Assembly: GCF_024679095.1 (NCBI RefSeq)
Contig: NW_026111184.1
Span: forward strand, 186,001-250,000
Reading direction: 5' to 3'
From: Eriocheir sinensis
Lineage: Eukaryota; Arthropoda; Malacostraca; Decapoda; Varunidae
DNA length: 64,000 nucleotides
A model generated the notes under the pieces. The model saw only the letters and a list, made by a program, of their open reading frames with translations, was not told the DNA's origin and ran no database searches. Positions 1 through 13,367 of the stretch are shown here, one piece after another. How positions within the stretch are numbered: the first letter of the stretch is position 1; each line of letters starts with the position of its first letter. The position numbers and the translations under genes are program-made.

Positions 1-530
1 AATATACAAAATGCACATACAATAAGGTAGATTTGTATTGAAATAGATATGCAAAATACACATAAAACAATGTAAATTTGTTTCAAAATATATAAACGAA
101 TACACATAAAATAACGTAGATTTCTATAAAAATATATATACAAAATACACATAAAATGAAGTAAATACGTATAAGAAAATGTATACAAAATACACATAAA
201 ATAATGTAATTTCGTATCAAAATAAATAAACTAAATGCCAATAAAAGAATGTTTACTTGTATAGATATAAATATACAAAATACACATAAAATAACGTAAA
301 ATTGTATAAAACTATATATAAAAATAAACAAAAATAATTAAATTTGTATGAAAATAGATATACAAAAGACACATAAAATAAGCTAAATTTGAATTGAAAT
401 AAATATAGAAAATACATAAAATAATGTAAATTTGTATCAAAATATATATTCAAATACACATATATTAAAATTAATATTCAAAATGCGTATATAATAAGGT
501 AAATTTGTATTGAAAAAATATGCAACATAC
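1..530 (-). repeat. Satellite block 1, T-rich strand on -
   Basis: Monomers run in A-rich orientation on +. The stretch with aactaaatgccaataaaaga near 230 is a close copy of 32.1-32.6 kb and 36.1-36.5 kb. The block is cut by the window start. Confidence 0.85.
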
Positions 531-1795
531 ACGTTTACTCATACAAATTTATATTATTTTATTGGTATTTTGTTTATTTATTTTGATACGAATTACATGA
601 TTATATGTGTATTTTGTATATATTTTTTATACGTATTTACATTATTTAATGTGTATTTTGTTTATATATTTTCATACAAATTTACGTTATTATATGTGTA
701 TTTGTATAAATATTTTGATTCAAATTTACTTTATTTCATGTATTTTGTATATATATTTCAATTCAAATTTAGCTTATTTTGTATGTATTTTGTATATATT
801 TTCATACAAATTTAATTACTTCTGTGTATTTTTGTATATAGTTTTATATAAATTTACGTTATTTTATGTGTATTTTGTATATTTATATTTATACAAATAC
901 ACATTCTTTTATTGGTATTTTGTTTATTTATTTTGATACAAATTACATTATTTTATGTGTATTTTGTATACATTTTTTTATACGTTTTTTCTTCATTTTG
1001 TGTATTTTGTATATATTTTTTTATAGAAATCTACGTTATTTTATGTGTATTCGTATATATATTTTGAAACAAATTTACATTGTTTTATATGTATTTTGCA
1101 TATCTATTTCAATACAAATTTACCTTATTGTATGTGTTTTTTGTATATTTATTTTAATACAAATTAATTTTTTTATGTGTATTTTGGTATATATATTTTC
1201 ATAAATAAAAAAAATGCGTTATTTTATGGGTATTTTGCTTCTTTATTTTCATACAAATTTACATTATTTTATTAATATTCTGTGTATTTATTTTGATACG
1301 ATTTTACATTATTCTATTTGTGTTTTGTACATATTTTTTTATACAAATTTACGTTATTTTAAGTGTATTTGTTTATGTATTTTCATTCAAATTTACATTA
1401 TTTTATGTGTATTTTGTGTATGTATTTCAATACAAATTTACCTAATTTTATGTGTATTTTGTATATTTATTTTCATACAAATTTAAAATATTTTTGTGTA
1501 TTTTTGTATATAGTTTGATACAAATTTAGGCTATTTTATGTGTATTTTGTATATCTATTTTCATACAAATACACATTCTTTTATTGATATTTTCTTTATT
1601 TATTTTGACGCGAATTTTATGTGAATTTGTTTTCATTTCATACAAATTTACATTATTTTATGTTTATTTTGTACATGTATTTAAATACAAATTTAACTAA
1701 TTATATGTGTATTTTGTATATCTATTTTCATACAAATTGAAATTTATTTTTTTGTTTTTTTGTATATATTTTTATTCAAATTTTCGTAATCTTAA
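531..1795 (+). repeat. Satellite block 2, T-rich strand on +
   Basis: The block opens with the acgtttactcatacaaattt junction variant and then runs through more than one HOR. Two P monomers lie at 823 and 1495, 672 bp apart; the L monomer is missing because K is joined directly to the end of L. Positions 531-1490 are repeated at 2811-3760, shifted by about 2.27-2.28 kb. Confidence 0.85.
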
Positions 1796-3835
1796 AAATA
1801 TATATATACCAAAATACACATAAAATATTTAAATTTGCATTGAAATATATATACAAAATGCACATACAATAAGGTAAATTTGTATTGAAAGAGATATGCA
1901 AAAATACATATAAAACAATGTAAATTTGTTTCAAAATATATATACGAATACAAATAAAAAAACGTAGATTTCTATAAAAATATATATACAAAATACACAT
2001 AAAATTAAGTAAATACGTATAAAAAAATGTATACAAAATACACATAAAACAATGTAAATTCGAATTAAAATAAATAAACAAAATACCAATAAAAGAATGT
2101 GTATTTGGATAAATATAAATATACAAAATACACGTACAAAATAAACATAAAATAAGGTAGATTTGTAAAGAAATATATGTACAAAATACACATAAAATAA
2201 TGTAAATTTATATAAAAATATATATACAAATACACATAAAATGCCATGAATTTGTATACAAAGTACATATAAAATAATGTAAATTCGTATCAATATAAAT
2301 CAACAAAACACCAATAAAATAATATATATTTGAATGAAAATAAATTTACAAAATACACATAACATAACTAAAATTTGTATTAAAATATATACAAAAATAC
2401 ATAGAAATAATTTGAGTTTGTATGAAAATAGATATACAAAATACACATAAAACTAGGTAAATTTCTTTTGAAATGTATATACAAAATACCCATTAAATAT
2501 TGTAAATTTGTGTCAAAATATATAAACAAATACCCATAAAATAACGTAAATTTGTATGAAAAATATATACAAAATACACATAGAATAATGTCAATTCGTA
2601 TCAAAATGAATGAGCAGAATATCAATAAAATAATGTAAATTTGTATGAAAATAAAGATGCAAAATACCCAAAAAATAAAGCATATGTTTATAAAATACAG
2701 ATACAAAAATACACATCGAATAATTAAATTTGTATTAAAATTAATATACAAAATGCGTATATAATAAGGTAAATTTGTATTGAAAAAATATGCAACATTC
2801 ACGTTTACTCATACAAATTTATATTATTTTATTGGTATTTTGTTTATTTATTTTGATACGAATTACATGATTATATGTGTATTTTGTACATATTTTTTTA
2901 TACGTATTTACATTATTTAATGTGTATTTTGTTTATATATTTTCATACAAATTTACGTTATTATATGTGTATTTGTATAAATATTTTGATACAAATTTAC
3001 TTTATTTCATGTATTTTGTATATATTTCAATTCAAATTTAGCTTATTTTGTGTGTATTTTGTATATATTTTCATACAAATTCAATTACTTCTGTGTATTT
3101 TTGTATATAGTTTTATATAAATTTACGTTATTTTATGTGTATTTTGTATATTTATATTTATACAAATACACATTCTTTTATTGGTATTTTGTTTATTTAT
3201 TTTGATACGAATTTACATTATTTTGTGTTTTTTGTATACATTTTTTTATACGTATTTACTTCATTTTATGTGTATTTTGTATATATATTTTTATAGAAAT
3301 CTACGTTATTTTATGTGTATTCGTATATATATTTTGAAACAAATTTACATTGTTTTATATGTATTTTGCAGATCTATTTCAATACAAATTTACCTTATTG
3401 TATGTGTTTTTTGTATATTTATTTTAATACAAATTTAATTTTTTTATGTATATTTTGGTATATATATTTTTATAAATAAAAAAATGCGTTATTTTATGGG
3501 TATTTTGCTTCTTTATTTTCATACAAATTTACTACATTTTATTAATATTCTGTGTACCTATTTTGATACGATTTTACATAATTCTATTTGTGTTTTGTAC
3601 ATATTTTTTTATACAAATTTACGTTATTTTAAGTGTATTTGTTTATGTATTTTCATTCAAATTTACATTATTTTATGTGTATTTTGTGTATGTATTTCAA
3701 TACAAATTTACCTAATTTTATGTGTATTTTGTATATTTATTTTCATACAAATTTAAAATATTTTTGTGTATTTTTGTATATAGTTTGATACAAATTTAGG
3801 TTATTTTATGTGTATTTTGTATACCTATTTTCATA
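1610..3835 (+). repeat. Inverted duplication, left arm
   Basis: Reverse-complement match to 23375-25645. The sum of paired coordinates is about 27257 at the 1795/25462 junction and about 27205 at the 2965/24240 site. Two orientation switches are shared by both arms. Confidence 0.7.
1796..2810 (-). repeat. Satellite block 3, T-rich strand on -
   Basis: The block begins at a plus-to-minus junction (cgtaatcttaaaaatatata) that reappears inverted at about 25455-25480. The whole block is the inverted counterpart of about 24.4-25.46 kb. Confidence 0.85.
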
Positions 3836-4250
3836 CAAATACACATTCTTTTATTGATATTTTGTTTATTTATTTTGACGCGAATTTACATTATTTAATG
3901 TGTATTTTGTATATATATTTTTATACGTATTTACATCATTTCATGTGTATTTTGTATAGTTTTAAAAAAATTTATATTATTTAATGTGTATTTTGTATAT
4001 ATATATTTATACAAATACACATTCTTTTATTGGTATTTTTTTTATTTATTTTGATACTAATTTACATTATTTTATGTGTATTTTGTATACATTTTTTATA
4101 CGTATTTACCTAATTTTATGTGTATTTTGTATATATATTTTTATAGAAATCTACCTTATTTCATGTTTTTTCGTATATATATTTTGAAACAAATTTACAT
4201 TGTTTATATGTATTTTGCATATCTATTTTTGTGTATTCTGTATTTATTTT
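2811..4250 (+). repeat. Satellite block 4, T-rich strand on +
   Basis: Tandem counterpart of block 2. It also matches 23.37-24.40 kb in inverted orientation. It contains the sequence cgttattatatgtgtattt at 2956-2974, an uninterrupted version of the site that holds the retrotransposon elsewhere. Confidence 0.85.
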
Positions 4251-5208
4251 TGTTATACATAGAATAATGTAAAATCGTATCAAAATAGGTACACAGAATA
4301 TCAATAAAATAATTTAAATTTGTATGAAAATAAAGATGCAAAATACCCATAAGATAAAGCATATTTTTTTTTAAAAATACATATACAAAAATACACATAG
4401 AATAATTAAATTTGTATTAAAATTAATATACAAAATGCACACATACAATAAGGTAAATTTGTATTGAAAAAAAACGCAAAATACAAATAAAACAGTGTAA
4501 ATTTGTTTCAAAATATATATACGAATACACATAAAATAACGTAGATTTCTATAGAAATATATATACAAAATACACATGAAATTATGTAAATACGTAAAAA
4601 AATATATATACAAAATACATATTAAGTAATGTAAATTCGTGACAAAATAAATAAACAAAATATCATGAAAAGAATTTGTATTTGTATGAAAATAGATAAT
4701 AGATAATAAATTTGTATGTAATATATATGCAAGATACACATTAAATAATGTAAATATGTATAAAAAAAAATATACAAAAAACAAATAGAATAATGTAAAA
4801 TCGTATCAAAATAAATACACCGAATATTAATAAAATAATGTAAATTTGTATGAAAATAAAGATGCAAAATTCCCATCAAATAGCGCATTTCTTATAAAAA
4901 TATATATACCAAAATACACATAAAATATTTAAATTTGTATTGAAATAAATATACAAAATGCACATACAATAAGGTAAACTTCTGTTGAAAGAGATATGCA
5001 AAAATACATATAAAAAATTGTAAATTTGTTTCAAAATATATATACGAATACACATAAAATAACGTAGATTTCTATAAAAATATATATACAAAATACACAT
5101 AAAATTAGATAAATACGTATAAAAAAATGTAAACAAAATACACATAAAATAATATAAATTCGAAACAAAATAAATAAACAAAATACCAATAAAAGAATGT
5201 GTATTTGT
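4251..5208 (-). repeat. Satellite block 5, T-rich strand on -
   Basis: Two partial HOR runs in A-rich orientation, with F, E, D, C and B monomers near 4.9-5.2 kb. The variant ttcgaaacaaaataaataaa in B near 5158 is shared with 7.7, 43.7, 46.26 and 62.9 kb. Confidence 0.8.
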
Positions 5209-7425
5209 TCTGTGTATTTTTGTATATAGTTTTATACAAATTTACGATATTTTATGTGTATTTTGTATATTTATATTTATACAAATACACATTCTTTTAC
5301 TGGTATTTTGTTTATTTATTTTGATACGATTTTTATGTGTATTTTGTATTCATTTTTTTAAACGTATTTACTTCATTTTATGTGTATTTTGTATATATTT
5401 TTATAGAAATCAACGTTATTTTATATGTATTCGGGTATATATTTTGAAACAAATTTACATTGTTTTATATGTATTTTGCATATCTATTTCAATACAAATT
5501 TACCTTACAGTATGTGCATTTTTTATATTTATTTTAATACAAATTTTAATATTTTATGTGTATTTTGGTATATATATTTTTATAAAAAATGCGTTATTTT
5601 ATGGCTATTTTGCATCTTTATTTTCATACAAATTTACATTATTTAATTAATATTCTGTGTATTTATTTTGATACGATTTTACATTATTCTATTTGTGTTT
5701 TGTATATATTTTTTATACATATTTACATTATTTAATTAATATTTTGTATATATATTTGATACAAATTTACGTTATTTTAAGTAAATATGTTTATATATTT
5801 TCATTCAAATTTCCATTATTTTATGTGTATTTTGTATATGTATTTCAATACAAATTTACCTAATTTTATGTGTATTTTGTATACTTATTTTCATACAAAT
5901 TTAAATTATTTTTGTGTATTTTTGTATATAGTTTTATACAAACAGGTTATTTTATGAGTATTTTGTATATCTATTTTCATACAAATACACATTCTTTTAT
6001 TGATATTTTGTTTATTTATTTTGACGAGAATTTAAATTATTTAATGTGAATTTTGTATATATATATTTTTATACGTATTTACATCATTTCATGTGTATTT
6101 TGTATATATATTTCTATAGAAATCTACGTTATTTTATGTGTATTCGTATATAGATTTTTAAACAAATTTACGCTTTAATGTGCATTTTGTATATTTTTTC
6201 AATACAAATTTAACTTACTGTAAGTCCATTTTGTATATTAATTTTAATACAAATTTAATTATTCTATGTGTATTTTTGTATATGTATTTTAAAAAAAATA
6301 TGCTTTATTTTATGGGTATTTTGCATCTTTATTTTCATACAAAATTACATTATTTTATTGATATTCTGTGAATTTATTTTGATACGATTTTACATTATTC
6401 TATGAGTATTTTGTATATATTTTTCATTTAATTTAGCTTATTTTATGTGTATTTTGTATATCTATTTATTTTAATACAAAATCAAATATTTTATGTTTTT
6501 TCGTATATATATATTTATAAAAAATACGTTATTTTATGGGTATTTTGCATCTTAATTTTCATCCAAATTTACATTATTTTATTATTTTCTGTATTTATTT
6601 TGATACGATTTTACATTATTTTATTTGTGTTTTGTATATATTTTTTTTATACATATTTACATTATTTAATGTGTTTTTTGTATATATATTTGATACAAAT
6701 TTACGTTATTTTAAGTCTATATGTTTATATATTTTCATTCAAATTTACATTATTTTATGTGTATTTTGTATATGTATTTCAATACAAATTTACCTAATTT
6801 TATATGTTTTTTGTATATTTATTTTCATACAAGTTTAAATTATTTTTGTGTATTTTTGTTTATAGTTTTATACAAATTTAGGTTATTTTTGTGTATTTTG
6901 TATATCTATTTTCATTCAAATACACATTCTTTTCATGATATTTTGATTATTTATTTTGACACGAATTAACATTATTTAATGTGTATTTTGTATATATATT
7001 TTTATACGTATTTACATTATTTCAAGTGTATTTTGTATATATATTTCTATAGAAATCTGCGTTATTTTATGTGTATTCGTATATACATTTTGAAACAAAT
7101 TTACATTGTTTTATGTGTATTTTGCATATTTTTTCAATACAAATTTGCCTTATTGTATGTGCATTTTGTATATTAATTTTAATACAAATTTGATTAATCT
7201 ATGTGTATTTTTGTATATGTATTTTATAAAATATGCTTTATTTTATGGGTATTTTGCATCTTTATTTTCATACAAATTTACATTATTTTATTGATATTCT
7301 GTGTATTTATTTTAATATGATTTTACATTATTCTATGTGTATTTTGTATATATATTTTATATAAAATGTATTTGTTTTCATTTTATACAAATCTACATTA
7401 TTTAATGTATTTTTTGTACATGTAT
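5209..7425 (+). repeat. Satellite block 6, T-rich strand on +
   Basis: The block starts at a junction, gtatttgttctgtgtatttt, that is found again at about 43740 and 62970. P monomers lie at 5211, 5913 and 6847. The part from 5.95 to 6.43 kb is copied at 25.77, 44.52 and 49.05 kb. The part from 6.42 to 7.42 kb is copied at 47.08-48.05 kb and, inverted, at 20.23-20.94 kb. Confidence 0.85.
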
Positions 7426-8471
7426 TCACATAAAATATTTAAATTTGTATTGAAATAAATATACAAAATGCACATACAATAAGGTAAACTTCTATTGAAA
7501 GAGATATGCAAAAATACATATAAAACAATATAAATTTGTTTCAAAATATATATACGAATACACATAGAATAACGTAGATTTCTATAAAAATATATATACA
7601 AAATACACATAAAATTAAGTAAATACGTATAAAAAAATGTAAACAAAATACACATAAAATAATGTAAATTCGAAACAAAATAAATAAACAAAATACCAAT
7701 AAAAGAATGTGTATTTGTACAAAAATAAATGTACAAAATACACATACAAAATAAACATAAAATAAGGTAAATTTGTAATGAAATATATGTACAAAATACA
7801 CATAAAATAATGTAAATTTATATGAAAATATATATACAAATACACATAAAATACCATGAATTTGTATAGAATTATATATTCAAAATAAATATTAAATAAT
7901 GTAAATGCGTATAAAAATATATATACAAAGTACATATAAAATAATATAAATTCGTATCAATATAAATCAACAAAATACCAATAAAATAATATATATTTGA
8001 ATGAAAATAGATTTACAAAATACACATAACCTAACTAAAATTTGTATTGAAATATATACAAAAATACATAAAAATAATTTGAGTTTGTATGAAAATAGAT
8101 ATTCAAAATACATATAAAACTAGGTAAATTTCTTTTGAAATATATATACAAAATACCCATAAAATATTGTAAATTTGTGTCAAAATATATAAACAAATAC
8201 ACATAAAATAACTTAAAATAACGTAAATATGTATCAAATATATATACAAAAAACACATTAAATAATGTAAATATGTATAAAAAAATATCTACAAAACATA
8301 AATAAAATAATGTAAAATCGTATCAAAATAAATACAGCAAATATTAATAAAACAATGTAAATTTGTATGAAAATTAAGATGCAAAATACCCATAAAATAA
8401 CGCATTTTTTATAAAAATATATATACGAAAAAACATAAAATATTTGATTTTGTATTAAAATAAATAGATAT
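7426..8471 (-). repeat. Satellite block 7, T-rich strand on -
   Basis: About 7.7-8.22 kb is the inverted counterpart of 45.0-45.48 kb, sharing an unusual monomer with ggtaaatttcttttgaaata. About 7.54-7.84 kb matches 46.13-46.43 kb directly. Confidence 0.8.
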
Positions 8472-9131
8472 ACATTCTTTTATTGGTATTTTGTTTATTT
8501 ATTTTGTTTCGAATTTGCATTATTTTATGTGTATTTTGTTTACGTTTTTTTATACGTATTTACTTAATTTTATGTGTATTTTTTATATATATTTTTATAG
8601 AAATCTACGTTATTTTATGTGTATTCGTATATATATTTTGAAACAAATTTACATTGTTTTATATGTATTTTTGCATATCTCTTTCAATAGAAGTTTACCT
8701 TATTGTATGTGCATTTTGTATATTTATTTCAATACAAATTTAAATATTTTATGTGTATTTTGGTATATATATATTTTTATAAGAAATGCGCTATTTGATG
8801 GGAATTTTGGATCTTTATTTTCATACAAATTTACATTATTTTATTAATATTCGGTGTATTTATTTTGATACGATTTTACATTATTCTATTTGTTTTTTGT
8901 ATATATATTTTTTTATACATATTTACATTATTTAAATGTATCTTGCATATATATTACATACAAATTTATTATCTATTATTTATTTTCATACAAATACACA
9001 TTTTTTTCATGATATTTTATTTATTTTGTCACGAATTTACATTACTTAATATGTATTTTATATATTTATTTTTATACGTATTTACATAATTTCATGTGTA
9101 TTTTGTATATATATTTCTATAGAAATCTACG
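8472..9131 (+). repeat. Satellite block 8, T-rich strand on +
   Basis: A short block starting within monomer B. It resembles 4.45-5.19 kb in inverted orientation, including the ttttgtttcgaattt variant of B at about 8500. Confidence 0.8.
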
Positions 9132-11317
9132 TTATATGCAAGATACACATTAAATAATGTAAATGTGTATAAAAAAATATATACAAAAAAGAAATAGAAT
9201 AATGTAAAATCCTATCAATATAAATACGCAGAATATCAATAAAATAATGTAAATTTGTATGAAAAGAAAGATGCAAAATTCCCATAAAAAAGCGCATTTT
9301 TTTTTTAAATATATATACCAAAATACACATAAAATATTTAAATTTGTATTGAAATAAATATACAAAATGCATATACAGTAAGGTAAATATGTATTGAAAG
9401 AGATATTCAAAAATACATATAAAACAAAGTAAATTTGTTTCAAAATATATATACGAATACACATAAAATAACGTGGATTTCTATTGAAATATATATACAA
9501 AATACACATGAAATTATGTAAATACGTACAAAAATATATATACAAAATACATATCTAGGTAAATTCGTGTCAAAATAAATAAACAAAATATCATGAAAAG
9601 AATGTGTATTTGTATGAAAATAAATAATAGATAATAAATTTGTATGAAATATATATGCAAGACACACATTAAATAATGTAAATATGTATAAAAAAAATAG
9701 ATACAAAAAACAAATAAAATAATGTGAAATCGTATCAAAATAAATACACCGAATATTAATAAAATAATGTAAATTTGTATGAAAATAAAGATGCAAAATT
9801 CCCATCAAATAGCGCATTTCTTATAAAAATATATATACCAAAATACACATAAAATATTTAAATTTGTATTGAAGTAAATATACAAAATGCACATACAATA
9901 AGGTAAACTTGTATTGAAAGAGATATGCAAAATTACATATAAAACAATGTAAATTTGTTTCAAAATATATATACGAATACACATAAAATAACGTAGATTT
10001 CTATAAAAATATATATACAAAATACACATAAATTAAGTAAATACGTATAAAAATAGATATACAAAATACACATAGAATAATGTGAAATTGTTTAAAAAAA
10101 AATAAACAGAATATAAATAAAATAATGTAAATTTGTATGAAAATAAAAATGCAAAATACCCATAAAATAAAGCATATTTTTATAAAAATACATATACAAA
10201 AATACACATAGCATAATTAAATTTGTATTAAAATTACTATACAAAATGCATATACAATAAGGTAAATTTATTGAAAAAATATGCAAAATACACATAAAAC
10301 AGTGTAAATTTATTTCAAAATCAATATACGAATACTCACAAATCAACGTAGATTTCTATAGAAATATATATACAAAATACACATCAAATGATGTAAACAC
10401 GTATAAAAATATATATAAAATACACATTAAATAATGTAAATTCGCGTCAAAATAAATAAAAAAATATCAATAAAAGAATGTGTATTTGTATGAAAATAGA
10501 TATACAATATACACATAAAATCACCTAAATTTGTATAAAACTATATACAAAAATACACAAAAATAATTTTTATTTGTATGAAAATAAATATACAAAATAC
10601 ACATAAAATTAGGTAAATTTTTATTGAAATACATTTACAAAATACACATAAAATAATGTAAATTTGAATGAAAATATATAAACAAATACTCTTAAAATAA
10701 CGTAAATTTGTATAAAATATATATAAAAAATACTCATTAAATAATGTAAATATGTATAAAAAAATATATACAAAACACAAATAGAATAATATAAAATCGT
10801 ATCAAAATAAATAAACAGAATATTAATAAAATAATGTAAATTTGTATGAAAATTAAGATGCAAAATACCCATAAAATAACGCATTTTTTTTATAAAAATA
10901 TATATACCAAGACACAAAAAATATTTGAATTTGTATTAAAATAAATATACAAAATGCACATACAATAAGGTAAATTTATATTGAAATAGATATGCAAAAT
11001 ACATATAAAACCATGTAAATTTTTTTCAAAATATATATATACGAATACACATAAAATAGCATAGATTTCTATGAAAATAAATATACAAAATACACATAAA
11101 ATGAAGTAAATACGTATAAAAAAAAGGTATACAAAATACACATAAAATAATGTAAACTCGTATCAAAATAAATAAACAAAATACTAATAAAAGAATGTGT
11201 ATTGTATAAATATAAACATACAAAATACAAATAAAATAACGTAAATTTATATAAAACTATATGCAAAAATACACAAAAGTAATAAAATTTGTGTGAAAAT
11301 AGATATACAAAATACAT
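9132..11317 (-). repeat. Satellite block 9, T-rich strand on -
   Basis: Contains the reference HOR. Most of the block matches about 27.3-29.5 kb (offset about 18.2 kb in the P-monomer region) and 50.6-52.6 kb in the same orientation. It ends at a palindromic fold-back junction, 11306-11329. Confidence 0.85.
10541..11257 (-). repeat. Reference 16-monomer higher-order repeat unit (class 1)
   Basis: Reading + coordinates on the A-rich strand, this 717-bp stretch runs P, O, N, M, L, K, J, I, H, G, F, E, D, C, B, A and then meets the next P at 11258. Sixteen monomers in 717 bp average 44.8 bp. The same P-to-P distance is 712 bp at 13413-14125 and 28743-29455, and 711 bp at 51849-52560. It is 675 bp at 14822-15497 and 678 bp at 23417-24095, which fits loss of one monomer. 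Confidence 0.85.
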
Positions 11318-11329
11318 GTGTATTTTGTA
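11306..11329. repeat. Palindromic fold-back junction, copy 1
   Basis: tacaaaataca, spacer tg, then its perfect inverse. Outward, the arms match over about 31 bases with three mismatches, then continue as homologous satellite in opposite orientations. Block orientation changes at the centre. Confidence 0.85.
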
Positions 11330-12070
11330 TATTAATTTTCATACAAATTGAAATTATTTTTGTTTATTTTTTTACATATTTTCATACAAATTTTCGTTAT
11401 TTTATGTGTATTTTGTATATCTATTTTTTCTACAAATATACGTTCTTTTATCTGAATTTTGTTTATTGAATTTGAAACGAGTTTACCTTATTTTGTATAT
11501 CTATTTTCATACAAATTAAAATACTTCTGTGTATTTTTGCATACAGTTTTATATAAATTTACGTTATCTTATGTGTATTTTTATATTTATATTTATGCAA
11601 ATACACATTCTTTTATTGGTATTTTGTTTATTTATTTTGATACGAATTTACATTATTTTATGTGTATTTTGTATACATTTTTTTATACGTATTTACTTCG
11701 TTTTATGTGTATTTTGTATATATATTTTTATAGAAATCTACATTATTTTATGTGTATTCGTATATATATTTTGAAACAAATTTACATTGTTTTATATGTA
11801 TTTTGCATATCTCTTTCAATACAAATTTCCCTTATTGTATGTGTTTTTTGTATATTTATTTTAATACAAATTTAATTTTTTTATGTGTATTTTGGTATAT
11901 ATATTTTTATAAATAAAAAAAATGCGTTATTTCATGGATATTTTGCTTCTTTATTTTCATACAAATTTACATTATTTTATTAATATTATGCGTATTTATT
12001 TTGATACGATTTTACATTATTCTATTTGTGTTTTGTACATATTTTTTTATTCAAATTTACGTTTTTTTTT
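11318..12070 (+). repeat. Satellite block 10, T-rich strand on +
   Basis: Starts in the right arm of the fold-back junction and runs O, P, M/N-like monomers and then A to K. It matches 14.19-14.71, 29.52-30.18 and 52.62-53.29 kb. Confidence 0.85.
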
Positions 12071-12706
12071 TAAATTATTGATACCAAAATACACGTAAAA
12101 TATTTCAATTTGTATTAAAATAAATATACAAAATGCACATACAATAAGGTAAATTTGTATTGAAATAGATATGCAAAATACATATAAAATAATGTAAATT
12201 TGTTTCAAAATATATATACGAATACACATAAAATAACGTAGATTTCTATTAAAATACTTATACAAAATACACATAAAATCAAATAAATACGTATAAAAAA
12301 ATGTATACAAAATACATATAAAATAATGTAAATTCGTATAAATGTAAATAAACAATATACCAATAAAAGAATGTGTATTTGTATAAATATAAATATACAA
12401 AATGCACATAACATAACGTAAATTTATATAAAACTATATACATAAAATAACGCAAATTTCTAAAAAAATATATGTACAAAAATGAACATAAAATAAATTT
12501 GCATAAAAATATATATACAAAACACACATTAGATAATGTAAATGAGTATAAAAATATGTATAGAAAATACCTATGAAATAATCTAAATTCGTATCGAATT
12601 AAATTAAGAAAATACCAATAAAATAATGTAATTTTGGATGAAAATATATATACAAAATACACATAAAATAACCTAAATACAAATACAAATATACACATAA
12701 AATATT
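12071..12706 (-). repeat. Satellite block 11, T-rich strand on -
   Basis: A direct copy of about 18.92-19.56 kb, including the variants attgataccaaaatacac (attggtacc in the copy) near 12075 and the run of diverged monomers at 12.43-12.70 kb. Those diverged monomers also appear inverted at 21.85-22.1 kb and 48.85-49.03 kb. Confidence 0.8.
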
Positions 12707-13367
12707 GTATTTTGTATATACATTTCAATTCAAATTTAGCTTATTTTATCTGTATTTTGTATATCTATTTTCATACGAATTTAATTACTTCTGTGTATTT
12801 TTGTATAGTTTTATACAAATTTACGTTATTTTATGTGTATTTTGTATATTTATATTTATACAAATACACATTCTTTTATTGGTATTTTGTTTATTTATTT
12901 TGATACGAATTTACATTATTTTATGTGTATTTTGTATACATTTTCTTATACGCATTTAATTCATTTTATGTGTATTTTGTATATATATTTTTATACAAAT
13001 CTACGTTATTTTATGTGTATTCGTATATATTTTGAAACAAATTTACATTGTTTTATATGTATTTTGCATATCTATTTCAATACAGATTTACCTTATTGTA
13101 TGTGTATTTTGTATATTTATTTTAATACAAATTTAATTATTTTATGTGTATTTTTGTATATGTTTATGGGTATATTGCATCTTTAGTTTTATAAATTTTT
13201 ACATTACGTACATATCTTTTATACGTATTTACATTATTTAATGTGTATTTTGTTTATATATTTTTATACAAATTTACGTTATTATATGTGTATTTGAATA
13301 TATATTTTGATACAAATTTACATTATTTTATGTATTTTCTATATTTATTTCAATTCAAATTTAGCTA
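12707..13367 (+). repeat. Satellite block 12, T-rich strand on +
   Basis: Clean run P, A, B, C, D, E, F, G, H. The GTGTAT cores at 12835, 12880, 12925, 12970 and 13015 are spaced exactly 45 bp apart. The E monomer here is two bases shorter than its usual 44 bp. Confidence 0.85.
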
